Shown here: one piece after another, positions 7,081 through 16,236 of the stretch
How the letters are laid out: each line of letters starts with the position of its first letter
Position numbering within the stretch: position 1 is the first letter of the stretch
From: JAEUUM01 sp038326165
Lineage (GTDB): Bacteria > Bacteroidota > Bacteroidia > Chitinophagales > Saprospiraceae
Length of the DNA stretch: 17,061 bases
Reading direction: 5' to 3'
Assembly: GCA_038326165.1 (NCBI GenBank)
Contig: JBBQJT010000064.1
Span: 1 to 17,061, forward strand
Position numbers and translations under genes: made by a program
The notes under the pieces: generated by a model
What the model was told of the DNA's origin: nothing
Seen by the model: only the letters and a program-made list of their open reading frames with translations
Databases searched by the model: none

Positions 7081-8100
7081 ATGCGGCTGTTTAAACCTGT
7101 TTTAGTATCATGTATATTGTTGATTTCCAGTTTTTTATATGGACAAGATATACATTTCACTCAATTCAATATGTCACCATTGACCCTTAATCCTGCACTA
7201 ACAGGAAACTATTTAGGGTCTTATCGTATAGGTGGTATTTATCGAAATCAATGGTCCAGTGTCATTAGGGCCTACAGTACTCCATCTTTTTTTGTTGATG
7301 TTCCTGTCATTACAGGATTTAGACCTCAAGATTGGCTTGCCGTCGGGTTGGTATTTTATTCGGATCGTGCCGGAACTGCTAGAATGGGTAGGACAGCTTT
7401 TCTTGGATCCGCTGCTTATCACCTTGGCTTGAACAAGAAAGGTACAAGCGTATTGTCAATTGGGATTCAAGGTGGGTCACAAGGCAGAAGTTTGAATCTG
7501 CAGGGAGACCAAATCCTATTGTATGAGGAGTTGGCAAGTGTCAATCCTATTCAAAGCTCAGATAGAAACATAGGACAAAATGGAACGAATTATTTTGATA
7601 TCAACGGTGGCGTTACATTGCGTTCTCAACTTAATAAGCAAATGCGGGTTACAGTAGGATTTGCAATGCACCACATCAACAGGCCTGAGTATGGTTTTGA
7701 AAATTCTGGAGTTGCAGATGCGCGTCAATTTGGCCCAAGATATGTTGGACACGGTGAATTCAATGTTGATTTGAACCCCAAATGGTCCGTTACACCTTCA
7801 TTTATCTATCAGACGATAGCTGCTCAAGATGAAATTGGCATTCAAATGCTTGGAGGATATATGTTAAAACCAGCCAAGAATATCAAATTGAATGCTGGTT
7901 TAGGTTACCGACTGAGAGATGCCCTACAGATATTGGTAGGCATGGACTGGAATGACTTACGCGTGGGTATGTCTTGGGATGCCAATACTAGCGGAGTAAC
8001 AGGATCTTTTAATGGTGGTTATGAAATTGCAGCAACCTACATCGGCAAGATCTATAAAAAACCAAAGGTTAATCCAGTTATTTTTTGTCCACGTTTCTAA
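7081..8100 (+). CDS. Type IX secretion membrane protein, PorP/SprF family
   Basis: Outer-membrane beta-barrel-like protein of 339 residues. A signal peptide covers about 1-21 (ending FLYGQD), directly followed by the family hallmark QDIHFTQFNMSPLTLNPAL. The body is a series of alternating strands rich in G, Y, N and aromatic residues (for example WLAVGLVFYSDRAG, GGVTLRSQLNK, MRVTVGFAMHHINRPEYGF), as in PorP/SprF. A cysteine at residue 11 sits inside the hydrophobic core and is not a convincing lipobox. PorP/SprF-like proteins act with the type IX secretion system or anchor surface proteins; Bacteroidota usually have many paralogues, so this need not be the core PorP. It lies 24 bases upstream of the PorE-like gene, and the two are almost surely co-transcribed. 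Confidence 0.9.
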   Translation: MRLFKPVLVSCILLISSFLYGQDIHFTQFNMSPLTLNPALTGNYLGSYRIGGIYRNQWSSVIRAYSTPSFFVDVPVITGFRPQDWLAVGLVFYSDRAGTARMGRTAFLGSAAYHLGLNKKGTSVLSIGIQGGSQGRSLNLQGDQILLYEELASVNPIQSSDRNIGQNGTNYFDINGGVTLRSQLNKQMRVTVGFAMHHINRPEYGFENSGVADARQFGPRYVGHGEFNVDLNPKWSVTPSFIYQTIAAQDEIGIQMLGGYMLKPAKNIKLNAGLGYRLRDALQILVGMDWNDLRVGMSWDANTSGVTGSFNGGYEIAATYIGKIYKKPKVNPVIFCPRF

Positions 8101-8124
8101 TTTGATTGCCCAGTTTTACATTTC

Positions 8125-10608
8125 ATGAAAAGAATAACAATGAAACTCATTAGTAAAATATTTTTTACAATCGGCCTGATATTATCCTTGGCAATAATTG
8201 TTCAAGCACAGCCCTTAAACCGCTCTACTCCAAGAGCTTTGATAAAAACTGCCGAGGCGCGCAAGGACTCAATGGATTATTTCAATGCATTGGAATATTA
8301 TGACAAATACTTCGACGACAACAAGAAAGATATGGAGGTGTTGTTTCAAATGGCGGAGTTAAATTTTCTCCTTAGAGATTACAAAAGATCATCAGATCAA
8401 TATGCTAGGGTTTTTAAGAAAGATAAAAAGGGTGACTACGCTTCAGGTAAGTTGAATTATGCCAAGGCATTAAAAATGAATGAGCAGTATGAAGACGCAA
8501 TGGTTCAATTTCTATATATTATTGAAAAGTCAATAGATCCAGTTGAAAAGGCAATTGCAGAAAATGAACTAGCCGGTTGTAAAATGGTATCTAAGCTTAC
8601 TTTAAATGAAAGATTGATCATTGCCAATGCAGGAAAAGATGTCAACTGTGCAACATCCGATGCCTCCCCTTTCTTGACTTCTGACGGTGGCACGCTATAT
8701 TATGCTTCAGAGGCAAGAGACAGCGCTGTTGTTCTCGATGGCAAAACTGAGAATTACCACATGAAGTTGTTTTCAACCAAAAGAGGGGAAAAAGGTTGGG
8801 AGCCAGGTAAGGCTTTGAGTGAGCAAGTAAACAGACTAGATGTACACAATGCAAATATGACCATCAGCCGCGATGGTAAAAGAATGTATTTCAACCGCTC
8901 AGTGCTGAAAGGCAATGTATTAGCTGAATCCAAAATATTTGTTGCAAGTTATTCACCTGAAGGATGGGGAGCTGCTACAGAAGTAGTTGGTGTAAATGGC
9001 GATTTTGTAGCCAAACATCCAGCTTGTGGAGAATTATTTGGTAAAGAAGTCTTGTTCTTTGTAGCAAATATGCCAGGAGGCCTAGGAGGTGAAGATGTCT
9101 ACTATTCAACAATGATGGGTGAAGCAACATTTTCGGAGCCCACCAACTTGGGACCATTAATCAATACACCTTTTAATGAGGTCACACCATTTTATCAAGA
9201 TGGAAAATTATATTTTTCAACTGATGGCAGACCGGGCTTAGGTGGTATGGATATTTTTTCATCCAATTGGAACGGAACTGCCTGGAGCGCGCCTACCAAT
9301 ATGGGTAAAGGTTATAACAGTAGTGTTGATGACATGTATTATATCGTCAGCAAGGAAGGATACGATGGTGCCTTGGTGTCAAACAGACCTGGTGGCAGAT
9401 CACTCAAATCCAAAACTTGTTGTGATGACATTTGGGACGTAAAAATCGAAAAGTACAAAGCTTCAGTCAATGCCACTGTGTATGACGCAGAAAGCAAAAA
9501 AGCGATTTTTGGGGTTGATGTTCAGTTAATTGAGATGCAAGCTGATAAAATGGGTATGACTACACCATCAAATACCGGCAAGACCAATGCAACTTCATCC
9601 AATCTTGAATTGGAAAAGAGCTACAGTATGATTTTCAATAAAGCAGGTTTTTATCCAGATACCATTGCTTTTAATACGGTCAGTTTAACCAAATCAATGG
9701 TTTATGACAGGAAGGTAAATTTAAAGCCGAAAGAACCTGAATTTGAAATCTACAGCACAGAAGAACCAATTCGTCTAAATAATATCTACTATGATTACGA
9801 TGATGACAAAATCCTTCCAGATGCTGAAATCGACCTTACGTTAATCTTTGATTTGATGAATCAATATCCTGACATGGTTATTGAACTTGGATCACATACA
9901 GATGCTCGCGGAGATGACACCTATAATCAGTCATTGTCTCAGCGTCGTGCCAATTCGGCAAAGAACTGGCTTGTTAAAAAGGGAATTGTAACTGCTAGAA
10001 TCCAACCAGTTGGATTTGGTGAAAAATTCATCCTGAACAAGTGTGTTAATCTTGTTGAGTGTTCAGATGAAGAACACCGCTTCAACAGACGCACTGAGGT
10101 TAAGATTCTGTCAGGACCTACTTCTATCAAAATTGACAAGAAACGCCTAAAAGGCTCCAAAGAAGAAGGAGTTATTATCAACAATCCGTTGATTAAAGCA
10201 ACTGAAAAGCCGTCAAGTACTCCTCCTGCAAAAGTGAATGATCCAGCTAAAACTTCCACGACTAAACCCGCTACACCTACAAAATTGTTGAAATTTACGG
10301 ACGAGAAGCATTTTTATGGGATTATTCCTCATGGCGACAAGCGTGCGTTTACTTACAATTTTACGAATGTAAGCAGTGTGGATGTAGAAATAGATCTTTG
10401 TAATGCCTGCGAGTGTATGACATTGGATTGGACAAAAGGAGTTATTAAACCAGGTGAAAAGGGATTCGTAAAAGCGCTTCTGGACTCAACTCCAAAAGAC
10501 AAAGGCGAACAAGTAGATGATAATATCAACATCATTTTAACCAATAAGAATCCTGAAACAAAGTCTTCCATTATTTATCAATTGGGATATACTGCCAAGG
10601 TAAAATAA
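8125..10608 (+). CDS. PorE-like OmpA-family protein with C-terminal DUF1573-like domain
   Basis: Exported 827-residue protein. The signal peptide ends about VQAQ (residue 29); an in-frame ATG at 8140 (M6) is an equally possible start. Domains in order: TPR-like helices about 38-160; PD40/WD40-like beta-propeller about 179-436, with repeats such as SPFLTSDGGTLYYAS and TPFYQDGKLYFSTDG; carboxypeptidase-regulatory-like beta domain about 447-535; OmpA domain about 545-664, with Asp593 (HTDARG) and Arg608 (QRRANS), the spacing used to bind diaminopimelate of peptidoglycan; a Pro/Thr/Lys linker 665-722; and a DUF1573-like beta-sandwich about 723-827 with C759, C762 and C764. The first four domains match PorE, which joins the type IX machinery to the cell wall. 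The last one is extra. Unlike PorE it has no lipobox. It probably works with the PorP-like protein encoded just upstream. Confidence 0.88.
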   Translation: MKRITMKLISKIFFTIGLILSLAIIVQAQPLNRSTPRALIKTAEARKDSMDYFNALEYYDKYFDDNKKDMEVLFQMAELNFLLRDYKRSSDQYARVFKKDKKGDYASGKLNYAKALKMNEQYEDAMVQFLYIIEKSIDPVEKAIAENELAGCKMVSKLTLNERLIIANAGKDVNCATSDASPFLTSDGGTLYYASEARDSAVVLDGKTENYHMKLFSTKRGEKGWEPGKALSEQVNRLDVHNANMTISRDGKRMYFNRSVLKGNVLAESKIFVASYSPEGWGAATEVVGVNGDFVAKHPACGELFGKEVLFFVANMPGGLGGEDVYYSTMMGEATFSEPTNLGPLINTPFNEVTPFYQDGKLYFSTDGRPGLGGMDIFSSNWNGTAWSAPTNMGKGYNSSVDDMYYIVSKEGYDGALVSNRPGGRSLKSKTCCDDIWDVKIEKYKASVNATVYDAESKKAIFGVDVQLIEMQADKMGMTTPSNTGKTNATSSNLELEKSYSMIFNKAGFYPDTIAFNTVSLTKSMVYDRKVNLKPKEPEFEIYSTEEPIRLNNIYYDYDDDKILPDAEIDLTLIFDLMNQYPDMVIELGSHTDARGDDTYNQSLSQRRANSAKNWLVKKGIVTARIQPVGFGEKFILNKCVNLVECSDEEHRFNRRTEVKILSGPTSIKIDKKRLKGSKEEGVIINNPLIKATEKPSSTPPAKVNDPAKTSTTKPATPTKLLKFTDEKHFYGIIPHGDKRAFTYNFTNVSSVDVEIDLCNACECMTLDWTKGVIKPGEKGFVKALLDSTPKDKGEQVDDNINIILTNKNPETKSSIIYQLGYTAKVK

Positions 10609-10626
10609 TACGATCAACAAGATGGG

Positions 10627-10660
10627 ATGCCTTGTATTCAAATGAATGCAAGGCATTTTT
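10627..10660 (+). terminator. Intrinsic terminator of the porP/porE-like unit
   Basis: ATGCCTTGTATTC (10627-10639) pairs with GAATGCAAGGCAT (10644-10656), a 13-bp stem with one T-G wobble and the tetraloop AAAT, followed by TTTT and more A/T. It starts 19 bases after the stop codon of the OmpA-type gene. Confidence 0.9.
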
Positions 10661-10717
10661 ATTTGTGTTAAATGTGTTTTTATTACTATTTAGTATAAAA
10701 CATATGAAACAAAACCA

Positions 10718-10725
10718 TAATTTTG
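10718..10725 (+). promoter_or_regulatory. -7 box of ftsK
   Basis: TAATTTTG is a perfect TAnnTTTG match 33 bases before the ftsK start. No clear TTG lies at the ideal -33 spacing. The terminator just upstream implies that ftsK needs its own promoter, which supports this site. Confidence 0.45.
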
Positions 10726-10758
10726 CCAAGATACCTACCGAGAATTTAGCCCATTAAT

Positions 10759-13212
10759 ATGTCCACAAAGAAAACAAGTTCAAAATCCAAATCAATTAGT
10801 CGTAAATCGAACCCAGCACAGATTATTGGGGTGGTATTGCTGCTCGTATCTGTTTTCCTTTTTATTTCTTTTGTTTCCTATTTGTTCACTTGGCAAAACG
10901 ATCAGGATTTAGTCTTGCGTTTTTCATGGGATCTCATGTTCCAGTCCAATGTAAAAGTTGAGAATTGGTTTGGCAGATTGGGTGCAATTGTATCAAATGG
11001 ATTCTTTTATTGGGGTATTGGATTACCTAGCTTTTTGGTAGTTTACACACTTTCCTGGATAGGTTATCATCTATTGATTGAGAAAAAACCAAAGCGACCT
11101 GTTCGAACATTAGCCAATACCTTTATAGTCACCATTGTTTCCAGCATTTATCTCGCGTTTTTATTTAGAGCAGCATCTTTTCCTGCAGGTGGAATTTTTG
11201 GAAACGAAGCTTGTGATTGGATGCAGTCATTTATTGGGACCATCGGAATGATAGTTGTGTTGTTTTTTGGTTTGTTTGCTTTGATTATTTGGTATTTTAA
11301 TCCCGATATCAGTCAGTTTAATTTATCAAATTTCATGTCATCGGCTAAGTCGGCTACTTCTGATGTGGCAAGTAGCACAGATAAAATTGCTGCCATCAAA
11401 ACAGTCATCAATGACACTGTTCAAAAAGGCAAGGAAAAGCGTGAAAGAATTCTACAGGAGTTGAAGGAAGATGAAGAAGAAGAGGAATTTATAGATGAAA
11501 TTGCAGATCTCAACAAACCCAAATCAGTGGGATTAACTTTGGATTATGCAGGAGATTTAGAAGAAGAAGTTTCAAGCCCTGAGGCGTCAGCGGTAGATTC
11601 GGAAGAACTGGATCTTGAAATTATGGCCCCGCCTGTGATGGAAACTGTATCTGATACCAAACCTGAACATGTGAGACATCACGGTTTAGATGAACCATAC
11701 AATCCCAATCTTGAACTGTCAGGTTACGTTTATCCGACATTGGACTTGCTTCATGACCACAGTGAGCATATGGTTGAAGTGGACAGAGCTGAACTAGAAG
11801 CCAATAAGGATCAAATCATAGCAACCTTAGCTGAATACAAAATTGAAATAACGAAAATTCGAGCAACCGTAGGACCAACAGTTACCTTGTACGAAATTAT
11901 TCCAGCAGCTGGCGTCCGAATTTCACGAATCAAGAACTTGGAGGACGATATTGCTTTGAAATTGTCAGCACTTGGTATTAGAATAATTGCACCAATACCT
12001 GGCAAAGGAACAATAGGCATAGAGGTTCCCAATAAAAAACGTCAAGTAGTGTCTTTAATGGAGGTGCTGCGCAGCGAGAAGTTCCAGAACACAAAAATGG
12101 ATCTACCAATTGCCTTGGGCAAAACCATATCCAATGAAGTATTTGTAGCAGATTTGGCTAAAATGCCCCATCTGTTGATAGCCGGAGCTACTGGACAGGG
12201 TAAGTCAGTAGGGATTAATGCGGTGTTGAATTCAATCTTGTACAAGAAACATCCATCAGAAGTCAAGCTGGTATTGATTGATCCAAAAAAAGTAGAATTG
12301 TTCCCTTATGCAAAACTGGAGAACCACTTTTTAGGATTTTTACCGGGTCAGCACGAGCCGATTGTGACAGAGACGAAGAAAGTAATCCATACCTTGAAGT
12401 CCTTGTGTATTGAAATGGATCAGCGGTATGATTTGCTTAAAAAGGCAGAGGTCCGAAACATCAAGGAATACAATACCAAATTTGTAAACCGCCAATTGAA
12501 CCCTGAGAAAGGTCATAAGTTTTTGCCGTTTATAGTTTTGGTGATTGACGAATTTGCTGATTTGATCATGACAGCTGGCAAAGAAGTTGAATTGCCGATA
12601 GGTAGATTGGCACAGTTGGCAAGAGCGATTGGGATACACTTGATTATTGCTACACAGCGCCCTTCCGTTAATATCATAACAGGAGTAATCAAGGCCAATT
12701 TCCCGGCCCGATTGGCGTTTAAGGTTTCGTCAAAATTTGACTCCCGAACCATATTAGATGCAGGGGGAGCCGATCAATTGGTAGGACAAGGAGATATGTT
12801 GTTGTCCGTAGGTGCGGATACCATTCGCCTACAATGTGCATTTGTAGATACGCCTGAGGTTGAAAATGTAATCAACCACATCAGTGGACAAAAGGGATTC
12901 TCGGTACCTTATTTCCTTCCTGAATGTGAAGATGAAGAGGGAGATACGCATGGTTTGAGTGGAGTGAAATATACCGACTTGGATGATTTGTTCGAAGATG
13001 CTGCAAAATTGGTTGTAATGAACCAGCATGGAAGTACCAGTATGATCCAGAGACGTTTAAAGTTGGGCTATAATAGAGCTGGAAGAATTATGGACCAACT
13101 TGAGGCCATGGGCATAGTTGGCGCAGGAGAAGGCTCTAAACCCCGCGAAGTATTGGTAAGTGATGAAGTAGAGTTGTATCGCTTCTTGGGCGAGTTGAAA
13201 GAGACCCGATAA
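10759..13212 (+). CDS. ftsK: DNA translocase FtsK/SpoIIIE
   Basis: Septal DNA pump that clears chromosomes from the division site and helps dimer resolution. The 817-residue length is normal for Bacteroidota. It has four N-terminal membrane helices (about 21-43, 82-106, 117-137, 157-180), a charged acidic linker about 200-330 rich in E and D, then the alpha/beta motor. Walker A is GATGQGKS (476-483), Walker B is LVIDEFADL with Asp597 and Glu598, and the FtsK-specific segments LVLIDPKKVELFPY, RLAQLARAIGIHLIIATQRP and FPARLAFKVSS are all present. The C-terminal gamma winged helix (about 750-817, MIQRRLKLGYNRAGRIMDQLE) would read polar DNA motifs (KOPS). It is monocistronic, flanked by terminators, and convergent with hppA. 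Confidence 0.96.
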   Translation: MSTKKTSSKSKSISRKSNPAQIIGVVLLLVSVFLFISFVSYLFTWQNDQDLVLRFSWDLMFQSNVKVENWFGRLGAIVSNGFFYWGIGLPSFLVVYTLSWIGYHLLIEKKPKRPVRTLANTFIVTIVSSIYLAFLFRAASFPAGGIFGNEACDWMQSFIGTIGMIVVLFFGLFALIIWYFNPDISQFNLSNFMSSAKSATSDVASSTDKIAAIKTVINDTVQKGKEKRERILQELKEDEEEEEFIDEIADLNKPKSVGLTLDYAGDLEEEVSSPEASAVDSEELDLEIMAPPVMETVSDTKPEHVRHHGLDEPYNPNLELSGYVYPTLDLLHDHSEHMVEVDRAELEANKDQIIATLAEYKIEITKIRATVGPTVTLYEIIPAAGVRISRIKNLEDDIALKLSALGIRIIAPIPGKGTIGIEVPNKKRQVVSLMEVLRSEKFQNTKMDLPIALGKTISNEVFVADLAKMPHLLIAGATGQGKSVGINAVLNSILYKKHPSEVKLVLIDPKKVELFPYAKLENHFLGFLPGQHEPIVTETKKVIHTLKSLCIEMDQRYDLLKKAEVRNIKEYNTKFVNRQLNPEKGHKFLPFIVLVIDEFADLIMTAGKEVELPIGRLAQLARAIGIHLIIATQRPSVNIITGVIKANFPARLAFKVSSKFDSRTILDAGGADQLVGQGDMLLSVGADTIRLQCAFVDTPEVENVINHISGQKGFSVPYFLPECEDEEGDTHGLSGVKYTDLDDLFEDAAKLVVMNQHGSTSMIQRRLKLGYNRAGRIMDQLEAMGIVGAGEGSKPREVLVSDEVELYRFLGELKETR

Positions 13213-13289
13213 TCATTTTACGCAGCAAAGAAGCTTAATCAATCAGGATTTGATTGGATTACGATGGTACAAAATTTTATGAATCATAA

Positions 13290-13323
13290 AAAAAGCCCAA
13301 CTGAATTTTCAATTGGGCTTTTT
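13290..13323. terminator. Bidirectional terminator between ftsK and hppA
   Basis: AAAAAGCCCAA (13290-13300) pairs with TTGGGCTTTTT (13313-13323), with three more inner pairs after a C/A mismatch and a small ATTT loop. A-run and T-run on opposite sides make it usable from both strands: for ftsK (stop at 13212) and for hppA (stop at 13343, minus strand). Confidence 0.9.
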
Positions 13324-13342
13324 CGTTTTAGTTGATAGCGTT

Positions 13343-15610
13343 TTATTTGCCTATAACCGGTTGTTCAATAACAGGTTTAGACTCCACTGGAATCTCCTGC
13401 TTAATCTTAGAGTTATCCGAGTGACCTTCAGCTGAACTTACACCCAATATTGGTGCAATTACCAAACCAATCAAGCAGGTTAGTTTGATAAGAATATTCA
13501 TTGATGGTCCTGAAGTGTCTTTGAACGGATCACCTACTGTATCACCTGTTATAGCAGCTTTGTGTGCATCTGAACCTTTGTAAGTCATTTCACCATTGAT
13601 TATTACACCAGCTTCGAATGATTTTTTGGCATTGTCCCAAGCACCACCAGCATTGTTTTGGAAAACTGCCCAAAGTACTCCTGACACAGTAACACCTGCC
13701 ATGTATCCGCCCAACATTTCAGCAATCATTTGATTGTTTCCTCCATACACCAATTTGCCGAGCAATACGATACCGATAGGGAAACCGATAGTCAAAATAC
13801 CTGGCAGCATCATTTCACGTAAAGCAGCTTTGGTTGAAATTTCAACACATTTTCCATATTCTGGTTTGCCCGTACCTTCCATAATGCCTGGAATTTCCTT
13901 GAACTGACGACGCACTTCATATACCATATCCATTGCAGCCTTTCCTACTGAATTCATTGCTAAGGCAGAGAAAACAACTGGAATCATACCGCCAACAAAA
14001 AGCATAGCCAGAACAGGTGCCTTAAAGATATTGATGCCATCTATTCCTGTAAAGGTAACATAAGCGGCAAATAGTGCCAATGAAGTCAATGCAGCAGAAG
14101 CGATAGCGAATCCTTTGCCAGTTGCTGCTGTGGTGTTACCTACTGAATCCAAAATGTCTGTACGGGTTCTCACGTCTTTTGGCAATTCGCTCATTTCAGC
14201 GATTCCACCAGCGTTATCGGAGATTGGTCCGAAGGCATCAATTGCCAATTGCATAGCAGTAGTAGCCATCATAGCTGATGCTGCCAACGCCACGCCGTAG
14301 AATCCTGCTAATGCGTAAGTTGACCATATGGCACCGGCAAACAACAATACCGTTGGAAAAGTTGAAATCATACCTGTTGCCAATCCGGCAATCACGTTGG
14401 TACCTGCACCAGTGGATGATTTTTGAACTATGGCAAGAACCGGCTTTGTACCCAAACCAGTATAATATTCGGTAACCGATGAAATAGCTCCACCGACAAA
14501 TAAGCCTATCAATGTTGCATAAAATACCCTCATAGAAGAAATATCTTTCATTCCTTCACCGAAGAATTCCATTTGCATCACTTCAGGCAACATCAATTTT
14601 ACCAAGAAATAACAAGATACTGCTGTTAAAACAATAGACACCCAGTTACCAATATTCAAAGCTTTTTGAACTTCAGCTTCCCTGGCGGTATCGTTGGATA
14701 TCTTAACCAACAATGTTCCTATAATAGAGAATAGAATTCCGAATCCTGCAATTGACATAGGCAATAAAATAGGACCTATTCCATTGAATGCGTCATTGAT
14801 GGCACCTCCCATGTCTTTGATAACATAATTACCAAGTACCATGGCAGCCAAAACTGTTGCTACATAAGAGCCAAATAAATCAGCACCCATACCTGCAACG
14901 TCACCTACATTGTCACCTACGTTATCAGCAATTGTAGCAGGATTGCGGGGATCATCCTCCGGAATTCCAGCTTCTACTTTTCCCACCAAGTCAGCGCCAA
15001 CGTCTGCAGCTTTGGTATATATACCTCCACCTACACGTGCAAAAAGCGCAATGGATTCAGCTCCAAGTGAGAATCCAGCCAATGTCTCTAGTACAATGGT
15101 CATATCCTCAGTGTTGGTCCATTGACCACCCATGAATAGATTGAATAGCAATATAAAGAACCCTGTTAAGCCCAAAACTGCCAACCCAGCAACTCCAAGA
15201 CCCATAACAGTTCCTCCGCCAAAAGACACTTTTAGAGCTTGCGGCAAACTCGTACGCGCAGCTTGGGTAGTTCTAACATTGGTTTTGGTTGCGATTTTCA
15301 TGCCCATATTACCTGCCAATGCAGAAAAGAAAGCACCAAAAATGAAAGCCACGACAATAAATAAATGAGTCTTGACACCTGGAAGGAAAGTAATGCCTGC
15401 CAAAGCGATACTGGCAATAACCACAAATATTGCCAACAAGCGGTATTCAGCTTTTAAGAAAGCGAGTGCTCCTTCGTAGATATAATCAGAAATTTCTTTC
15501 ATTTTTCCATCACCTGCATCTTGTTTTAACACCCAAGATCTTTTGACAGCCATGAAGGCCAGTCCTATTAATGCCATTACGATAGGCATGTAAATCATCA
15601 TTGATTCCAT
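13343..15610 (-). CDS. hppA: Membrane-bound pyrophosphatase (ion-pumping), K+-dependent type
   Basis: Integral membrane enzyme of 755 residues that couples pyrophosphate hydrolysis to H+ or Na+ export. Family hallmarks are DVGADLVGKVE (203-213), the substrate-site stretch IPEDDPRNPATIADNVGDNVGD (216-237, in two blocks), DNAGGIAEM (465-473) and TGDTVGDPFKDTSGPS near the C terminus. GNTTAATGKG (491-500) has Ala495 and Gly498, where potassium-independent enzymes carry lysine and threonine, so it is predicted to be K+-dependent. About 16 hydrophobic helices fit the family. H+ versus Na+ specificity cannot be settled by reading alone. After the last helix a polar tail of about 28 residues rich in E, S, P and K follows (EGHSDNSKIKQEIPVESK and on). 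The start could also be Met4 or Met5. Confidence 0.97.
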   Translation of the reverse strand: MESMMIYMPIVMALIGLAFMAVKRSWVLKQDAGDGKMKEISDYIYEGALAFLKAEYRLLAIFVVIASIALAGITFLPGVKTHLFIVVAFIFGAFFSALAGNMGMKIATKTNVRTTQAARTSLPQALKVSFGGGTVMGLGVAGLAVLGLTGFFILLFNLFMGGQWTNTEDMTIVLETLAGFSLGAESIALFARVGGGIYTKAADVGADLVGKVEAGIPEDDPRNPATIADNVGDNVGDVAGMGADLFGSYVATVLAAMVLGNYVIKDMGGAINDAFNGIGPILLPMSIAGFGILFSIIGTLLVKISNDTAREAEVQKALNIGNWVSIVLTAVSCYFLVKLMLPEVMQMEFFGEGMKDISSMRVFYATLIGLFVGGAISSVTEYYTGLGTKPVLAIVQKSSTGAGTNVIAGLATGMISTFPTVLLFAGAIWSTYALAGFYGVALAASAMMATTAMQLAIDAFGPISDNAGGIAEMSELPKDVRTRTDILDSVGNTTAATGKGFAIASAALTSLALFAAYVTFTGIDGINIFKAPVLAMLFVGGMIPVVFSALAMNSVGKAAMDMVYEVRRQFKEIPGIMEGTGKPEYGKCVEISTKAALREMMLPGILTIGFPIGIVLLGKLVYGGNNQMIAEMLGGYMAGVTVSGVLWAVFQNNAGGAWDNAKKSFEAGVIINGEMTYKGSDAHKAAITGDTVGDPFKDTSGPSMNILIKLTCLIGLVIAPILGVSSAEGHSDNSKIKQEIPVESKPVIEQPVIGK

Positions 15611-15675
15611 GTTGGTTTTTTAATTTGTTTTATTTTTTTGTAAGTCTATTCAAGTGGTATTTTGAAAGGACGGCG

Positions 15676-15707
15676 CAAAAGTAAGCTAATATATGCAATT
15701 TGGCAAA
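15676..15707 (-). promoter_or_regulatory. Promoter of hppA
   Basis: On the minus strand TTTG (15707-15704), 20 bases, then TACTTTTG (15683-15676), a perfect match to the Bacteroidota TTTG / TAnnTTTG promoter. This is the best promoter of the window. The predicted leader is about 55-60 bases. Confidence 0.7.
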
Positions 15708-15762
15708 AAACTGCTTTGTTTATTGGATTGGATCGGCATGAAATGAAGCCAAATATACCCAT

Positions 15763-15950
15763 GAGAAATTTATTTTAGCACTAAAGTCCTGATCGATGTG
15801 TATAATTCTATCGGCATAAACCACTGTAAGAAATGGCCTATCTGTCATTTCACAATGGAATTACACTGATGAGATATAAATATTAGTACTACGGATCTGA
15901 TCAATGGTACAATTTCTGTCAGCATAAACCATGGTAGGAAATGGTCTAAA
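15763..15950 (-). repeat. Tandem 108-base repeat, two diverged copies
   Basis: Copy 1 starts with GAGA at 15763 and ends with CACTGAT at 15870; copy 2 starts with GAGA at 15871, exactly 108 bases later, and is recognisable to about 15950. The best conserved part is 35 bases, 15806-15840 against 15914-15948, with 29 identities and no gap (shared core GCATAAACCA and GAAATGG). Read on the minus strand in the same frame (108 is 36 codons), both copies give PFxTxVYADRxxxIDQ, although a stop codon separates them. It may be a decayed coding repeat or an extragenic element. Confidence 0.7.
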
Positions 15951-16028
15951 TTATGAGCAATGCTAAAAGGTACATGACAACATGATTCTAAGCTAGCCGA
16001 TCAGCGGTAACTAAATACCCAAACCCAA

Positions 16029-16236
16029 TTCCGCCCAAAAGCGGAACAATCGCTAGACACTGTTTGAGCTCAGCAACGCAGGATTTTCGAAGGAATCCTT
16101 GGACTGAGAAAGTCCGTAAGACAGAGACTCCAATCAGCTTTGCTCCCGATATCTCAAGAAAGACAAGTCCATATCAAGCGAGTTTGTCTAGCTAGACCTT
16201 TTGGTTACTTTTGGGGCAATGCCAAAAGTAACCAAA
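16029..16236. repeat. Hairpin-rich extragenic element
   Basis: Five inverted repeats in just over 200 bases: TTCCGC/GCGGAA (16029-16046, loop CCAAAA), GGATT/AATCC (16081-16098), GGACT/AGTCC (16101-16115, loop GAGAA), AGACAA/TTGTCT (16161-16189) and the strongest, TTTGGTTACTTTTGG (16200-16214) paired perfectly with CCAAAAGTAACCAAA (16222-16236), loop 7. On the plus strand an open frame from 16068 to 16244 without an ATG ends in GYFWGNAKSNQ. From memory this arrangement resembles an unnamed intergenic family common in some bacterial genomes; I cannot confirm it here. Confidence 0.6.

Noticed and set aside
15720..15848. 42-codon minus-strand ORF upstream of hppA
   Set aside because: It begins inside repeat copy 1 and its peptide pattern is shared with the other repeat copies, so it is better explained by the repeat than by a gene.
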